From contig JANRKT010000147.1 in assembly GCA_033763355.1 (NCBI GenBank), positions 1 to 38,370 on the forward strand: a DNA stretch of 38,370 nucleotides, read 5' to 3'. The stretch's first letter is position 1, and every line of letters starts with the position of its first letter. Below the pieces are notes generated by a model. It did no database searches. It was not told where the DNA came from and worked only from the letters and a program-made list of their open reading frames with translations. Of the stretch, positions 6,634 to 13,856 are shown in pieces. A program made the position numbers and the translations under genes. This DNA comes from JANRKT01 sp033763355. Its GTDB lineage: Bacteria > Bacteroidota > Bacteroidia > Chitinophagales > Chitinophagaceae.

Positions 6634-9288
6634 TCACACCTCTGCGGCTTCCTTCCTGCTGTCTTTTATGCCCAATCCTTTAGAAGTATTAAGGCTTTGG
6701 ATCAGTTCTGCCACTACTCCTGTCCATCCTGTCTGGTGCGATGCCCCCACGCCTCTTGCCGTATCTCCATGAAAATATTCATAAAAGAGTATAAGGTCTT
6801 TAAAATGTATGTCATCCCTGTATATTGAATAAAAATCGTTAACCGGCCTGTGCCCGCTTTCATCTTTTTCAAAAACGGATACAAGCCTTTTGGCAATTTC
6901 ATTTGATACTTCACTTAACGATATACTGTTCACTGATCCGGTAGGATATTCGACCCTGCAATCATTGCCGTAATAATTACAATACTGTTTTAATGCTTTT
7001 ACCAAAAGGTAATTCATCGGCATCCACACGGGGCCACGCCAATTGCTGTTGCCCCCGAATAAAGATGATGTCCCTTCTCCCGGCTGATAGTCAAGTCCGA
7101 AATTTTCACCGTTGATGTTCACTGAGTATCCGTTCTGATGAACTTTTGAAATAGAGCGGATACCGCCCTTGCTTAAAAACTCTTTTTCGTCTAACAAGGC
7201 TTTCAGCAACCGCTGCAACCGTTCTTTGGGAACAAGCGATAATAAAATATCATCATGCTCTTTCAAATCTTCTATCACCAGGTATTGCCCGTTATCTTCC
7301 CTGTACTTTTGAAACCATTTCAGCCTTCTGTGAAACTCCGGAACTTTTTCAAGTAAATCCTTTTTCAATACAAATACCGCAAACAAAGTTGAAAGGCCTA
7401 CAAGGCTCCTTACTTTAAGGGGGATGTATCTTCCGTCGGGCATGGCAAGCACATCATAAAAGAAACCTTCTTCTTCGTCCCAGCTTCCCGTCCAGTTTTC
7501 GCCAATGCGGTTTAAGCTTTCCGCTATATAAACAAAGTGTTCAAAGAATTTTGTTGTTACATCTTCGTAGTTAGGGTTATGCTGCGCCAGCTCCAATGCC
7601 ATCTCCAGCATATTCAAACAATACATGGCCATCCAGCTTGTGCCATCGGCCTGTTCCAACTGGCCGCCGCCCGGTATCATGTTGCTCCTGTCAAATACAC
7701 CAATGTTATCCAAACCTAAAAACCCGCCTTCAAAAACGTTGTTGCCTTTATGGTCTTTGCGGTTCACCCACCATGTAAAATTGATGAGCAGTTTCTGAAA
7801 AACTTTTTCAAGGAAATCAATATCGCCTTTGCCTGTTTTTTCCTTTTCCATTTTATATACCTGCAAACAACTCCATGCATGCACAGGAGGGTTTACATCT
7901 CCAAAGCTCCATTCGTATGCAGGCAACTGGCCATTGGGGTGCATGTACCATTCACGCAAAAACAATATCAGCTGATCTTTTGCAAAATGCGGATCAACCA
8001 TGGCAAGGGGCACACAATGAAAAGCAAGGTCCCATGCAGCATACCAGGGGTATTCCCATTTATCAGGCATGGAAATAATGTCTTCGTTATTCAGCGAATG
8101 CCAGTGGTGGTTGCGTCCTGTTTTTCTTGCTTCAGGTGGTGCAGGCTGGCCTTTATCGCCATTCAGCCATTTGGGCATATCAATATTAAAGTATTGTTTG
8201 CTCCACAACATGCCTGCAAATGCCTGGCGTTGTATGTTACGCTGTTCTTGACTCTTAGCGGCAGTAATGTCGTGGTAAAATTCATCCGCTTCTTCAATGC
8301 GCTGGTCAAAAAGCAAATCAAATTGTTTTCCGAACGAATCCTGCACCGGAGCCTGTTTGCTTAAACGCAGTTTTATTGTAACAGATGAGCCGGCCGGGAT
8401 ATTGAATTCGTAAAACGGGGCAAATTTGGTTCCTTCCTTTTTTTCTTCAAGCCATTCAAAGCGCTGTTGCTGCACAGCAGTATGAAAAGCATCTTTTACG
8501 TACGGTGTGGCATTAGGCTGATTGTATAATTTTTCTGTATTGGTTTCATTTTCTGTAAACAGTTTCCTGGCAGGTGTTTCAAAAGAAAAATAATATTCTC
8601 CAAGTCCGGAGTGTTTAAGTTTTACAACATTCCCGTCCACTGATTGCATAACCGGCCTCTCCTTCATCAACCCGAAACTCCACAGGTTGCGGAACCATAA
8701 TGTCGGCAAAACGGCAATATATGCTGCATCAGTGCCGCGGTTGTGTATTGTTATCCGTATAGCAATATCCTCAGCTTCGCTTTTTGCATATTCTGTGAAC
8801 ACATCAAAGTAACGTGATTCGTTGAACAGCCCTGTATCAAGCAACTCATACTCTTTTTCGAATTTATTCCTGCTGCGGTTGATATGTACCAGGTCAGCAT
8901 AAGGGTATTCAGCCTGCGGGTATTTATACAGGTGCTTCATGTAAGAATGGGTGGGCGTACTGTCAAGATAATAATACAACTCTTTTACATCCTCGCCATG
9001 GTTGCCCTCATTGCCTGTTAACCCAAACATCCTTTCTTTGAGTATAGGGTCTTTGCCATTCCACAACGCAAGTGCAAAACAAATCCGCTGCATGTCATCG
9101 CTTATTCCTGCAATGCCATCCTCGCCCCAGCGATATACACGGCTCCTGGCATGATCATGCGGAAAATAATCCCAAGCATTACCATATTCGCTGTAATCTT
9201 CCCGAACAGTGCCCCACTGGCGTTCACTCAGGTATGGTCCCCATTTTTTCCAATGCGGTTGGCTTAATCTTTTTTGTTCTTCGTTCAT
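6634..9288 (-). CDS. GH63-like glucosidase
   Basis: 884 residues from the internal ATG at 9288 (MNEEQKRLSQPHWKKWG), which matches the usual N-terminus; an upstream ATG at 9312 would add 8 residues. The protein belongs to the large bacterial MGH1/GH63-like glucosidases: an N-terminal beta-sandwich with LSERQWGTVREDYSEYGNAW and WGEDGIAGISD, then an (alpha/alpha)6 barrel with WEYPWYAAWDLAFHCVPLA, GWSWMAMY-like helices, SWDEEEGFFYDVL and GGNSNWRGPVWMPMNYLL. GH63 enzymes are inverting exo-alpha-glucosidases; bacterial members act on alpha-glucosides such as glucosylglycerate, nigerose-type or trehalose-like sugars. No signal peptide, so cytosolic. Gene order with GH57, debranching enzyme and glucose dehydrogenase supports intracellular alpha-glucan or compatible-solute turnover. 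Exact linkage is not decidable here. Confidence 0.85.
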   Translation of the reverse strand: MNEEQKRLSQPHWKKWGPYLSERQWGTVREDYSEYGNAWDYFPHDHARSRVYRWGEDGIAGISDDMQRICFALALWNGKDPILKERMFGLTGNEGNHGEDVKELYYYLDSTPTHSYMKHLYKYPQAEYPYADLVHINRSRNKFEKEYELLDTGLFNESRYFDVFTEYAKSEAEDIAIRITIHNRGTDAAYIAVLPTLWFRNLWSFGLMKERPVMQSVDGNVVKLKHSGLGEYYFSFETPARKLFTENETNTEKLYNQPNATPYVKDAFHTAVQQQRFEWLEEKKEGTKFAPFYEFNIPAGSSVTIKLRLSKQAPVQDSFGKQFDLLFDQRIEEADEFYHDITAAKSQEQRNIQRQAFAGMLWSKQYFNIDMPKWLNGDKGQPAPPEARKTGRNHHWHSLNNEDIISMPDKWEYPWYAAWDLAFHCVPLAMVDPHFAKDQLILFLREWYMHPNGQLPAYEWSFGDVNPPVHAWSCLQVYKMEKEKTGKGDIDFLEKVFQKLLINFTWWVNRKDHKGNNVFEGGFLGLDNIGVFDRSNMIPGGGQLEQADGTSWMAMYCLNMLEMALELAQHNPNYEDVTTKFFEHFVYIAESLNRIGENWTGSWDEEEGFFYDVLAMPDGRYIPLKVRSLVGLSTLFAVFVLKKDLLEKVPEFHRRLKWFQKYREDNGQYLVIEDLKEHDDILLSLVPKERLQRLLKALLDEKEFLSKGGIRSISKVHQNGYSVNINGENFGLDYQPGEGTSSLFGGNSNWRGPVWMPMNYLLVKALKQYCNYYGNDCRVEYPTGSVNSISLSEVSNEIAKRLVSVFEKDESGHRPVNDFYSIYRDDIHFKDLILFYEYFHGDTARGVGASHQTGWTGVVAELIQSLNTSKGLGIKDSRKEAAEV

Positions 9289-9347
9289 TCTTTTGTTTTT
9301 TACACAAAACATTTAGTATAAATAAGTCCAAATGACGGGAATACGAA

Positions 9348-9401
9348 AAGTCCGGGTGACATTCTCGGAAAACAGGAAAGCTCTTTCTGTCTTCCGGACT
9401 T
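9348..9401. other. Nested inverted repeat between operon genes
   Basis: AAGTCCGG (9348-9355) pairs with CCGGACTT (9394-9401), and inside it ACAGGAAAG (9372-9380) pairs with CTTTCTGT (9383-9390) with one bulged G. In the minus-strand transcript it falls between the SDR gene and the GH63-like gene. There is no T-run after it on the minus strand, so it looks more like an mRNA processing or stability element, or a repeat, than a terminator. Confidence 0.45.
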
Positions 9402-9414
9402 CATGACTTTCCTA

Positions 9415-10221
9415 CTACCCATTATCCTCAAACCCGGGGTACAGCGTCATCCCTCCATCTACAAACAAAGTTGTCCCGTTTACATAATCTGCATCATCAC
9501 TCGCAAGCCATACCGCAGCTTTGCCAATATCCTCTACCTGTCCCACCCTTTTTTGCGGAATCAGTTTTAATAATTCCTGCAGGTGTTCTGCTGTGTCCCA
9601 TGCATCATGGTTAATCGGGGTTGCAATAGCACCGGGAGCAATACTGTTGATGCGGATCTTCTTTGGCGCAAATTCCTGCGCAATGGTTTTCATCATCAGC
9701 ATTACACCACCTTTACTGGCTGCATAGTTAGCATGGCCTGCCCAGGGAATTACTTCATGCACACTGCTCATGCAAATGATTTTGCCCGCACTTTTTGACT
9801 TACCGTTTACACCACGACGAAGGAATTCTTTAATGGCCTCCCTTGCACAAAGAAACTGCCCCGTTAAGTTTACACTGATTACAAAGTTCCATTGGTCCAG
9901 TGTCATTTCAGTAAAAGGGGCGTCTTTCTGCAAGCCTGCATTGTTAACGAGGATATCAACTGTACCAAACTGTTTCACTACATCCGCAAACATTTTCTGT
10001 ACCTGGTCTTCCTTGCTTACATCGCATTGGTAGCTGATGGCAATGCCGCCATTGCTGCTGATGTCGTTTACAACAGCATCTGCCATTTCCCTTGCTCCGG
10101 GCACAGGATAATTAACCACCACTGTAGCCCCTGCTTTTGACATTTCCTTTGCGCAACCTGCGCCAATACCGCTACTTGCCCCGGTTACAATAGCAACCTG
10201 GCCTTTTAATTTTTGTTCCAT
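9415..10221 (-). CDS. SDR oxidoreductase, glucose 1-dehydrogenase-like
   Basis: 268 residues, classical short-chain dehydrogenase. Cofactor loop TGASSGIG (13-20), NNAG (93-96), catalytic Ser in CMSSVHE (150-156), Y166-AAS-K170 and the C-terminal VDGGMTLYPGF that matches glucose 1-dehydrogenases. The loop after the first strand (VVNYPVPGA) lacks an acidic residue at the NAD-choosing position, which suggests NADP. A short insert (RRGVNGKSKSAGK) precedes the serine strand. It lies 12 bp after the GH57 gene and before the GH63-like glucosidase, consistent with oxidation of glucose released by those enzymes; another sugar or sugar alcohol is possible. Confidence 0.85.
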   Translation of the reverse strand: MEQKLKGQVAIVTGASSGIGAGCAKEMSKAGATVVVNYPVPGAREMADAVVNDISSNGGIAISYQCDVSKEDQVQKMFADVVKQFGTVDILVNNAGLQKDAPFTEMTLDQWNFVISVNLTGQFLCAREAIKEFLRRGVNGKSKSAGKIICMSSVHEVIPWAGHANYAASKGGVMLMMKTIAQEFAPKKIRINSIAPGAIATPINHDAWDTAEHLQELLKLIPQKRVGQVEDIGKAAVWLASDDADYVNGTTLFVDGGMTLYPGFEDNG

Positions 10222-10233
10222 TTTTTTAAGAAT

Positions 10234-11457
10234 TTATAACAGTTCCGATGTCAGGTAATTTTGCCGCCTGGTATGCCGCAGCAAACTTTTTTTGATTACT
10301 TGTATTTCAAAGTCAGTAAGGATATTAACAAAAAAACGGTGCGCATCACTGGCAGATCCAAAAGGATTAGGATAAGAATTATTGGTGCGATGCTGGCAAT
10401 CTTTCATGTAATACAAATAATCCGCCGATTGCAAAAGTCCCCACGAGTTTATCAAATCTTCGTCTCCCGCTGCCATTACCATGTTTTCAAGGCTGTATAT
10501 TTTCTTAAGGGTATTGTTCTGCATTGCGTTTTCAAACCATATTGAATTTTCACTGTCATCCCATGAAATGGTTTGAGGCACATTGTAAACATCTTTGGGA
10601 TAATAATTTTCCAGCACTTCACCCGGCGAGGCAAAACCCCAGTTTATATCTTCTAAAACAAGTTCAGGTAATTTTTTAAGAAAATTAAATATCCCTGTGC
10701 TTTCCGGCTTATAGATGCCAAGTGTTTCATAGTCCATCAGCAGGTTTATGTTGTCTGTATCCTTACCGTGCCCGTGTATCCATCCAGTAAACTTTTCTGC
10801 TGTTAATGGTTGTTCATTCCAGGAAACATCATCAAACCGGAAGGCAATGTCATCCGATAACCTGACATTTCTGAGCAGCACTGAAAAATCGCCATTACCG
10901 GGCGCAGCATAAATAACATTTGGTGACCTGCCATGTAATATGCTGACCGTACCTTCACAAAGCATCCCTTTAAAACCCATCTGCCTCACCAGCTTTGCCA
11001 GGTCATTATTATAGATCAGTTCTGTGTTCCTGAAAACAACCGGCTCCACGCCGAATAACTCTTTTACGAGGTCACGGTGTTTATCTGTTTGCCTACTAAA
11101 CTCTGTTTCTGAAATAAGGCCTGCCAGCGAATTGTAATAAGTTTCACCAAGTATGTCTGCACAACCGGTTTTTACCAGCTTTTGGAATGATTTAATTACA
11201 TCCGGCCTGTAGCGGCTGAGTAATTCAAGAACGGTACCGCTGAGTGAAAATGCCACTTTAAATTTCCCCTTCCACTCCTTAGCCAGCGAAAGCAACAGGC
11301 TGTTGGAAGGCAGGTAGCATAATTCCGCAACCCTATCAATATTTTTTCTGCTGGCTTCCTCATTAATATAATTGTGGCAAATCTCAATCTCATTTGAACC
11401 GTAAGTTTTCAGGCGGTAAGACTGGTGCACACGAAAAAATAAACTGATTGATGACAT
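10234..11457 (-). CDS. GH57 alpha-amylase-type glycoside hydrolase
   Basis: 407 residues with the conserved GH57 regions in order: HQSYRL (11-16, region 1), GETYYNSLA (104-112, region 2), FRNTELIYNND (142-152, region 3) with nucleophile E146, MDYETLG (241-247, region 4) with acid D242. GH57 retaining enzymes act on alpha-1,4-glucans as amylases, glucanotransferases or branching enzymes; this short version resembles the Bacteroidota cytosolic amylase clade. No signal peptide. It is the first gene of the minus-strand operon (GH57, SDR, GH63-like, debranching enzyme) and has a plausible promoter about 64 bp upstream. Amylase versus transferase activity cannot be told from the sequence. Confidence 0.9.
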   Translation of the reverse strand: MSSISLFFRVHQSYRLKTYGSNEIEICHNYINEEASRKNIDRVAELCYLPSNSLLLSLAKEWKGKFKVAFSLSGTVLELLSRYRPDVIKSFQKLVKTGCADILGETYYNSLAGLISETEFSRQTDKHRDLVKELFGVEPVVFRNTELIYNNDLAKLVRQMGFKGMLCEGTVSILHGRSPNVIYAAPGNGDFSVLLRNVRLSDDIAFRFDDVSWNEQPLTAEKFTGWIHGHGKDTDNINLLMDYETLGIYKPESTGIFNFLKKLPELVLEDINWGFASPGEVLENYYPKDVYNVPQTISWDDSENSIWFENAMQNNTLKKIYSLENMVMAAGDEDLINSWGLLQSADYLYYMKDCQHRTNNSYPNPFGSASDAHRFFVNILTDFEIQVIKKSLLRHTRRQNYLTSELL

Positions 11458-11520
11458 GGTTTTTCAATTTAAGATGAGTCCCTTCGCTGTTTCCCCGTTT
11501 ACTGTTTCATTTTCCCTTTC

Positions 11521-11528
11521 CAAAATTA
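11521..11528 (-). promoter_or_regulatory. Bacteroidota-type -7 element of alpha-glucan operon
   Basis: On the minus strand this reads TAATTTTG, an exact match to the Bacteroidota -7 consensus TAnnTTTG, 64 bp upstream of the GH57 start. No convincing -33 TTTG lies at the expected spacing, so this is a candidate only. The rest of 11458-11655 shows nothing else. Confidence 0.35.
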
Positions 11529-11655
11529 CCCAAGTTCCCATCCTGCAGTTATTAAGTTTTCTTTATTGATTTCAGATGTAATTGTTACGGTTGTAAAATT
11601 AGTTATCGCCTTTGCTCAGCCCTGTCCGCTGCTTTACAATTTTTATGCACATGTG

Positions 11656-12336
11656 TTAATTAGTCATTGTCGGGTCATTGAGTTCAATCCGTTTGCGGTT
11701 GTAGTAAAGCATCCCGCAATCACGCAGTTCATTTAGTAATGTGGTTACGCTTTGCCGTGAAGTGGAAATGATGCCGGCAATATCATTATGGGTAAGGTAA
11801 TTGTTCAGTACAACTTTGTTGCCCATGCGGTCGCCTTCACGGTTTGCCCAGTCCCTGAAGAAGCTGATGAGCCTTGACTTTGCATCTTTAAACACCAGGT
11901 TGGAGTGTTTGCTTTCAAGCCTGCGCAGTTTACCGCCCACCTGTTTTGCGTAATTCATGGCCAGCACCGGCGAACGCTGCATTACCTGCCTGAACTCTGA
12001 AGACTTATAGGAACACACAACCGTATTATCAGTAAGCGCTTCTGCAAAATCATCATCGGGCATGTTTCCGTCAAGGCTTATATCGCCAAATACATCACCG
12101 GCGCTTAATATTTCCTTAATCAGTTCATCACCGCGGTCATCCACTTCGCTTACTTTTACCTTACCTTTTAAAACAAGGTAAACCCTGGCTTCATACCCAT
12201 CGGCCATGTAAATGCTTTCGCCGCGTTTTACATTTTTCATCTTTGCGGTTTCGTTCAGCTGCACAATTTCGGCTTCGCTTAAACCAGTGGCAAGCATATG
12301 CTGCCTGAGGTACATGTATTTGATCTCGGTGTACAT
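11656..12336 (-). CDS. Crp/Fnr-family transcriptional regulator
   Basis: 226 residues. cNMP-binding beta roll at about 20-125 (KRGESIYMADGYEARVYLVLKGKVKV; GDVFGDISL), dimer helix 126-160, and an HTH_CRP domain with LTHNDIAGIISTSRQSVTTLLNELRDCGML (about 182-211). No cysteine cluster for an iron-sulfur centre is present, so it is not Fnr-like in oxygen sensing; the ligand is unknown. It is the third gene of a minus-strand set with a thioredoxin and a half-thioredoxin (gaps 33 and 39 bp), which suggests a redox or stress regulon. Confidence 0.92.
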   Translation of the reverse strand: MYTEIKYMYLRQHMLATGLSEAEIVQLNETAKMKNVKRGESIYMADGYEARVYLVLKGKVKVSEVDDRGDELIKEILSAGDVFGDISLDGNMPDDDFAEALTDNTVVCSYKSSEFRQVMQRSPVLAMNYAKQVGGKLRRLESKHSNLVFKDAKSRLISFFRDWANREGDRMGNKVVLNNYLTHNDIAGIISTSRQSVTTLLNELRDCGMLYYNRKRIELNDPTMTN

Positions 12337-12375
12337 AAAATTTAATTTAAGTGTTGGTGATTATGTTATTGATTT

Positions 12376-12597
12376 TTAGTTTCTGCTTATAGCCAGCATG
12401 CGGGTTATTTTATCAATCATTGCCGGCTTTGTAAGCACCCCCGTTACATCATCAAACCCATGGCCGTCGCCGGCAAACAATACTGAGGGCAGATCACTAA
12501 TCATCTCTGCTTTGGCCAGTATTTCCAGTTGCAATTTTGAGAGGTTCACGAAAGTTCCCTGGCTGCCTAATAAAAAGTGTTTTACTTCCCTGGACAT
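12376..12597 (-). CDS. Half-thioredoxin: C-terminal lobe without active site
   Basis: 73 residues. Residues 35-73 (DLPSVLFAGDGHGFDDVTGV and onward to the end) align without gaps with the C-terminal half of the thioredoxin coded 33 bp upstream (IPTILFFKTGQVVDHVKGL and onward): same cis-Pro (P37), same Gly pair, same closing helix KITRMLA versus KIENALA. The CxxC half is missing; the N-terminal part (MSREVKHFLLGSQGTFVNLS) is not a recognisable thioredoxin strand-helix. It could be a decayed duplicate, or a real partner subunit. It is in frame, lies within an operon and has normal codon use, so I annotate it as a gene. Confidence 0.65.
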   Translation of the reverse strand: MSREVKHFLLGSQGTFVNLSKLQLEILAKAEMISDLPSVLFAGDGHGFDDVTGVLTKPAMIDKITRMLAISRN

Positions 12598-12630
12598 GAT
12601 TTTCCTTTTTTAGCATTAATAAATTTTGTT

Positions 12631-12963
12631 TCAGTTCTGCCTTGCGGCAAGGGCGTTTTCAATTTTGCTGATCAGCACATTTTTGGGTACAAGCCCTTTT
12701 ACATGGTCCACCACCTGCCCTGTTTTAAAAAAAAGAATTGTGGGTATTTCCATGATACCGTATTCCTCGGGAAGGCTGGTTTCTTTTTCTACATCTACAG
12801 AAAAGAAACGTGCTTGCCCTTTATATGACCTGGCCAGCTCCTCATAAACAGGAGAAATAATCTGGCAGGCGCCGCTCCACTCTTTTTTAAACTGTACCAA
12901 TGCAAGTGTCATGCTGTCTATCACTTCGTTCCTGAAATTGGTTTTTGTTATTTCCTTTGTCAT
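12631..12963 (-). CDS. Thioredoxin-family protein with single Cys (WSGAC)
   Basis: 110 residues from the ATG at 12963, the normal thioredoxin length; the reading frame stays open further upstream to 13143, but that part does not resemble the family and would overlap a likely promoter. The active site reads WSGAC (29-33), so the first, attacking cysteine of WCGPC is serine and only C33 remains. The cis-Pro is P74 in MEIPTILF. With one cysteine it cannot run the usual dithiol cycle; possible roles are trapping, glutathione- or bacillithiol-type chemistry, or a structural partner. First gene of the set with the half-thioredoxin and Crp/Fnr genes; a sigma-54-like promoter lies 42 bp upstream. Confidence 0.88.
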   Translation of the reverse strand: MTKEITKTNFRNEVIDSMTLALVQFKKEWSGACQIISPVYEELARSYKGQARFFSVDVEKETSLPEEYGIMEIPTILFFKTGQVVDHVKGLVPKNVLISKIENALAARQN

Positions 12964-13004
12964 TGCTTTACTTTTTTCTTTTAAATCTGGCACAATATTA
13001 ATAG

Positions 13005-13019
13005 GCCAACGGCATGCCA
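13005..13019 (-). promoter_or_regulatory. Sigma-54-type -24/-12 promoter candidate
   Basis: On the minus strand: TGGCATGCCGTTGGC. The invariant GG and GC doublets are exactly 10 nt apart, and the flanking bases fit TGGCACG-N4-TTGC with two mismatches. Transcription would begin about 30 nt before the thioredoxin ATG. A sigma-54 activator is coded less than 1 kb upstream on the same strand. Confidence 0.45.
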
Positions 13020-13249
13020 GTCTTTTTTCCATTTTTGTGTATAGCCCGAAACTCTTTACCAGCAAGGGTTTCATGATATTCAGAAAAATATTTTCGCTGA
13101 AAAAGAAACAGGAAATTTTCCCATTATTTTGGGATGTTCCCAATAGGTTGGGAAGGGTTCCATTTATTTAAGAGGAAGTAAAATGTATAAATGAAAAAAT
13201 ACAAGCCCGGCCAAAATCAACTTCTTTAATAACCGGCGCTACCAACATG

Positions 13250-13287
13250 AAACAAAAAAGGGTGACAAACTTTTCAGTTTATCACCC
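13250..13287 (-). terminator. Rho-independent terminator of YHS gene
   Basis: GGGTGA-C-AAAC (13260-13270) pairs with GTTT-A-TCACCC (13277-13287), loop of 6, and on the minus strand the stem is followed by six T residues (13259-13254). It ends the YHS-protein transcript 25 bp after the stop codon and isolates the thioredoxin set. The rest of 12964-13311 holds the sigma-54-like site and no gene. Confidence 0.82.
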
Positions 13288-13311
13288 GCACCAAAACATC
13301 AAACTGCCCTT

Positions 13312-13755
13312 TTAACTTTTATTCTTAACACCTGGCCAGTTGTCATCTGCCTTTTTGATATACCCGGACTGTCCCTTGTTCCAGATGTCCCTTACATCTT
13401 TGTTATAATTCAAATACAATTTGCCGTTTACAATACTCCATGCATCTGCTTCTGTCGGGGCTTTATATCCCCTTGATAAACCATAGGCACAGTAACCGCC
13501 ATATTGCGGCGCATATTTTTCAGGATTGGCTTTAAAAGCTTCAAGGTTTTGCTTTGTTGAAAACAACCAACTGGCGCCTTTCCACGAAAAAATATGCTGT
13601 GTGCTTCCCTTTACCGGTTTGCTTTGGGTAAAATAGGCCACTGCATCATAACCGTTTATTGCGGCATCACTTTTAATAAAAATTTCTGACTTCTGGGCAA
13701 ATGACACGGTGGTTACCAACCATACAAATCCCGTTAGAAAACTTAGTCTCTTCAT
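13312..13755 (-). CDS. Secreted YHS-domain protein
   Basis: 147 residues. Residues 1-20 are a signal peptide (MKRLSFLTGFVWLVTTVSFA, cleavage before QKSE). The YHS domain covers about 33-95: INGYDAVAYFTQSKPVKGS, FSWKGASWLFSTKQNLEAFK, NPEKYAPQYGGYCAYGLSRG. YHS domains are thought to bind metal in proteins linked to copper or heavy-metal handling; this secreted stand-alone form is common in Bacteroidota and Proteobacteria with no fixed function. A single gene with its own terminator. The palindrome at 13804-13819 lies upstream and may be its operator. Confidence 0.88.
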   Translation of the reverse strand: MKRLSFLTGFVWLVTTVSFAQKSEIFIKSDAAINGYDAVAYFTQSKPVKGSTQHIFSWKGASWLFSTKQNLEAFKANPEKYAPQYGGYCAYGLSRGYKAPTEADAWSIVNGKLYLNYNKDVRDIWNKGQSGYIKKADDNWPGVKNKS

Positions 13756-13803
13756 AATTGCTGATTTTTAATTCCAAAGCTATGTTACAGTTGTTGCGTG
13801 GTT

Positions 13804-13819
13804 GGTCGCATGAACGACC
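13804..13819. promoter_or_regulatory. GGTCG/CGACC palindrome upstream of YHS gene
   Basis: GGTCG-CATGAA-CGACC lies 49 bp upstream of the YHS-protein start and 38 bp after the stop of the sigma-54 activator gene. No T-run follows on the minus strand, so an operator is a better guess than a terminator. Confidence 0.25.
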
Positions 13820-13856
13820 TTGCAGGATTTTAACTTATAGATTAAAGGGTGTAAGG

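Noticed and set aside
12964..13143. N-terminal extension of the thioredoxin reading frame
   Set aside because: The 60 added residues do not resemble a signal peptide or domain, and cover the sigma-54-like promoter; the ATG at 12963 gives the normal protein.
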